Source: JASEGV01 sp037443545
GTDB lineage: Bacteria; Bacteroidota; Ignavibacteria; UBA10030; BY39
DNA length: 8,950 nt
Direction of reading: 5' to 3'
NCBI GenBank assembly: GCA_037443545.1
Contig: JBBIOD010000077.1
Span: 1 to 8,950, forward strand
This document shows, one piece after another, positions 6,903-8,950 of this stretch; the first letter of the stretch is position 1; the number at the start of each line of letters is the position of its first letter. The notes beneath the pieces are model-generated. The model was not told the DNA's origin. It worked only from the letters and a program-made list of their open reading frames with translations, and did not search any database. The position numbers and the translations under genes were made by a program.

Positions 6903-6934
6903 TTTGTTTTTTACCTTATTTCTGATTAACTTTA
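6903..6934 (+). promoter_or_regulatory. putative Bacteroidota-type promoter of glmS
   Basis: TTTG at 6903-6906, a 20-base spacer, then TAACTTTA at 6927-6934 matches the Bacteroidota pattern TTTG-N19-21-TAnnTTTG in all but the last base. Transcription would begin near 6940, leaving a leader of about 25 bases before the glmS ATG. A TATAAT at 6957-6962 ends only two bases before the ATG and is too close to serve as the -10 of an intact message. Confidence 0.4.
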
Positions 6935-6964
6935 GCCAAATTTTTAACTAAACAAGTATAATTT

Positions 6965-8797
6965 ATGTGCGGTATTGTAGGATATATTGGCTTTAAAGAC
7001 GCTATCCCCACCTTAATAGAAGGATTGAAACGCTTAGAATATCGTGGATACGATTCGGCGGGGATTGCAACCATTTCCGATAACGGTGTACAAATTTATA
7101 AAAAAGCCGGAAAAGTAGCCGAGCTATCAAAGTACGTAGAAGCAAATGGCATCTCTTCACAAATGGGAATTGGGCATACACGTTGGGCTACACACGGCGA
7201 ACCAAACAACGTCAACGCACATCCACACACCGATTGCACCGAAACTATCTCGGTTATTCACAACGGCATCATCGAAAATTTTTCTACACTAAAAAAGAAA
7301 CTCGAACAAAACGGCCACATCTTCAAAACTGAAACCGACACCGAGTCGCTTGCACATCTGATCGAAGAAATGCTCAAACATACACCCGATTTGTTTACCG
7401 CAGTCCGGCTCGCTCTTAACGAAGTAGAAGGCACTTACGGTATCGCAGTAATTTCGAAAAACGAACCTGATAAAATACTGACTGCACGTAAAGGAAGTCC
7501 TATCGTAATAGGAATCGGTGAGAACGAAAATTTTATCGCTTCCGACGCAGCGGCATTAATCAGCCACACTCGACAGGTAGTTTATTTGGAAGATGGCGAA
7601 ATCGCCTGTATTACGAAAGATGGTTTTTATACAAAAACAATATTTGATGAAGAAATTAAAAAACAGGTTGAAGAATTAACATTCGACCTTGAGCAAATTG
7701 AAAAAAGTGGTTTCGATCATTTTATGCTCAAGGAAATAAACGAACAGCCCGAGACCTTACGCAACGCGTTACGCGGAAGAGTTCTGACCGACGAAGGAAC
7801 TTCAAAATTAGGCGGGCTTAGCGAGGTTACTGATGCTCTAATGAATGCACGACGATTTATTATAACCGCCTGTGGTACATCGTGGCATGCGGCATTAGTT
7901 GGAAAATACATGCTTGAGCAATACGCAAAAATTCCGGTCGATGTTGAGTATGCTTCAGAGTTTAGATATCGCGATCCTGTTATATATAAAGAGGATGTGG
8001 TTTTTTTAATTAGCCAAAGTGGTGAAACAGCAGACACACTTGCAGCTTTGAAAAAAGCAAAGTCAGCCGGGGCGCTCGTTTTAGGACTCGTGAACGTGGT
8101 CGGCTCAACCATCGCACGCGAGAGTGATGCGGGAATATATATTCACGCCGGTCCTGAAATCGGTGTGGCGTCGACGAAGGCATTTACATCGCAGCTTGCG
8201 GTTCTCTCGCTCATCACTCTGATGATTGCTCGTAAACGCGGAATGTCGCAAGCCGACGGCAGACAGGTTGTCCGCGAACTCCTTAAACTTCCAGAAAAGG
8301 TGAATAAAATATTAAAAGATATTAATCAAATTCATCAGATTGCCGATGCATTTTACTCACACGGAAATTTTTTGTATTTAGGGAGAGGATATAATTTCCC
8401 CGTCGCATTAGAAGGGGCGCTTAAACTAAAAGAGATTTCATATATCCACGCTGAAGGTTATCCCGCCGCAGAAATGAAGCACGGACCGATTGCTTTGATA
8501 GATAACGAAATGCCGGTCGTCGTGATTGCAACGAAGGACAGCACTTACGAAAAAATATTAAGCAACATACAAGAAGTTCGTGCTCGGAGAGGACGGATTA
8601 TCGCTATCGCCAACGAGGACGACGATGATATTCATAAATTGGCTGAATACGTAATTCGCATTCCGCACACATTGGATTTTTTGATGCCGATTCTTTCAAT
8701 AATCCCGCTTCAACTGCTTTCGTACTACATTGCAGTAAAACGAGGGTGCGACGTTGACCAGCCCCGCAATCTGGCGAAGAGCGTTACGGTCGAGTAA
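6965..8797 (+). CDS. glmS: glutamine--fructose-6-phosphate aminotransferase (isomerizing)
   Basis: A complete 610-residue cytosolic enzyme that makes glucosamine-6-phosphate from fructose-6-phosphate and glutamine, the first step towards UDP-GlcNAc for peptidoglycan and lipopolysaccharide. The N-terminal class II glutaminase domain starts MCGIVGYIG, with Cys2 as nucleophile after Met removal, RWATHG at 73-78 and NGIIENF from 100. Two SIS sugar-binding domains follow: CGTS at 303-306, SQSGET at 350-355, STKAF at 403-407 and the HAEGYPAAEMKHGP segment. The protein ends in the invariant DQPRNLAKSVTVE tail, where K605 matches the catalytic lysine of the isomerase site. Length equals the bacterial norm. 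It has its own putative promoter and no ribosome site. The next gene starts 59 bases after its stop without a terminator between, so read-through is likely. There is no sign of a glmS ribozyme upstream. Confidence 0.98.
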   Translation: MCGIVGYIGFKDAIPTLIEGLKRLEYRGYDSAGIATISDNGVQIYKKAGKVAELSKYVEANGISSQMGIGHTRWATHGEPNNVNAHPHTDCTETISVIHNGIIENFSTLKKKLEQNGHIFKTETDTESLAHLIEEMLKHTPDLFTAVRLALNEVEGTYGIAVISKNEPDKILTARKGSPIVIGIGENENFIASDAAALISHTRQVVYLEDGEIACITKDGFYTKTIFDEEIKKQVEELTFDLEQIEKSGFDHFMLKEINEQPETLRNALRGRVLTDEGTSKLGGLSEVTDALMNARRFIITACGTSWHAALVGKYMLEQYAKIPVDVEYASEFRYRDPVIYKEDVVFLISQSGETADTLAALKKAKSAGALVLGLVNVVGSTIARESDAGIYIHAGPEIGVASTKAFTSQLAVLSLITLMIARKRGMSQADGRQVVRELLKLPEKVNKILKDINQIHQIADAFYSHGNFLYLGRGYNFPVALEGALKLKEISYIHAEGYPAAEMKHGPIALIDNEMPVVVIATKDSTYEKILSNIQEVRARRGRIIAIANEDDDDIHKLAEYVIRIPHTLDFLMPILSIIPLQLLSYYIAVKRGCDVDQPRNLAKSVTVE

Positions 8798-8856
8798 TTA
8801 CATCTGAAAAAAATATTTTTAAATAATATAAATTCGAATAACAATGATGGAAATTT

Positions 8857-8950
8857 ATGCAAAAGATTAAAGTATTAATTATGGGTGCTGCAGGGCGCGA
8901 TTTTCATAATTTCAACACGGTATATCGTGATAATGAATTGTATGATGTTG
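8857..8950 (+). CDS. COG2403-like predicted GTPase / cyclic 2,3-diphosphoglycerate synthetase-related (partial)
   Basis: The window ends 31 codons into this gene. It begins MQKIKVLIMGAAGRDFHNFN, followed by VYRDNELYDV. The combination of a beta strand, GAAGRDFHNFN and YRDN is the N-terminus I associate with the COG2403 family, which is annotated as predicted GTPase or related to cyclic 2,3-diphosphoglycerate synthetase and contains a Rossmann-like nucleotide site at the start. Its role in bacteria is not established. The ATG at 8857 is chosen because it is in frame with this conserved start; the tandem ATGATG at 8844 is in another frame and stops after eight codons. No strong ribosome site is present. 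It may share a transcript with glmS. Assignment rests on a short fragment. Confidence 0.55.
   Translation, partial: MQKIKVLIMGAAGRDFHNFNTVYRDNELYDV

Larger units (their letters stand above)
6725..6964. other. intergenic region between amrS and glmS
   Basis: A 240-base spacer. It starts with a run of 11 T (6731-6741), seven bases after the amrS stop, which lacks a convincing hairpin in front. It then holds a small inverted repeat at 6771-6792 with three CGTAGA copies, a doubtful minus-strand ORF (6752-6901), and a probable glmS promoter (6903-6934). The open frame that overlaps the amrS end on the plus strand (6657-6854) has no independent support. No RNA gene or glmS-type ribozyme fold was recognised. 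Confidence 0.6.

Noticed and set aside
6957..6962. TATAAT as the glmS -10 box
   Set aside because: It ends two bases before the ATG, so transcription would start inside the coding region.
6725..6964. glmS ribozyme/riboswitch upstream of glmS
   Set aside because: No recognisable glmS ribozyme core; the element is mainly a Firmicutes feature and the likely leader is only about 25 bases.
7717..8112. 131-codon minus-strand ORF within glmS
   Set aside because: It is the antisense shadow of conserved GlmS domains; the peptide is low-complexity in Ser/Ala/Thr and has no family features.
8809..8820. AAAAATATTTTT palindrome after glmS as a terminator
   Set aside because: A pure A/T palindrome without a loop or GC pairs; ordinary in AT-rich spacer.

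Overview
The window looks like a chromosomal segment of an AT-rich bacterium from the Bacteroidota/Chlorobiota/Ignavibacteriota side of the tree. This is an inference from style, not from a marker gene. Six of the seven gene starts lack a clear Shine-Dalgarno sequence. Two upstream regions carry a TTTG-N20-TA arrangement like the -33/-7 promoters of Bacteroidota. No rRNA, tRNA, CRISPR array, insertion sequence or phage gene was found.

Layout. Positions 1-53 hold the first codons of a minus-strand gene encoding an exported protein (a signal-peptide-like start with a good AGGAG ribosome site). A 237-base divergent intergenic region (54-290) holds its likely promoter and three palindromic sites. 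From 291 to 6724 four plus-strand genes follow closely (gaps of 38, 11 and 10 bases), probably as one transcript: a 1217-residue multi-cofactor flavoenzyme, a DUF47/PhoU-like protein, a PiT phosphate permease, and an AmmeMemoRadiSam-type radical SAM enzyme (AmrS). A 240-base spacer (6725-6964) contains a T tract, a small hairpin with CGTAGA repeats, a doubtful 49-codon minus-strand ORF and a probable promoter. Then comes complete glmS (6965-8797). The window ends in the first 31 codons of a gene resembling the predicted GTPase / cyclic 2,3-diphosphoglycerate synthetase-like family (COG2403).

Function. The DUF47-PiT pair is a standard low-affinity phosphate import unit. GlmS is a housekeeping enzyme feeding amino-sugar and cell-wall synthesis. 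The most interesting gene is the first large one. It joins a GltD/NfnB-like half (cysteine-rich iron-sulfur module, FAD and NAD(P) sites) to a PyrK/NfnA-like half (ferredoxin-reductase fold ending in a four-cysteine iron-sulfur motif), behind a roughly 285-residue domain I do not recognise. The parts list is that of the electron-bifurcating transhydrogenase NfnAB in one chain, but its reaction and partners cannot be settled from sequence alone.
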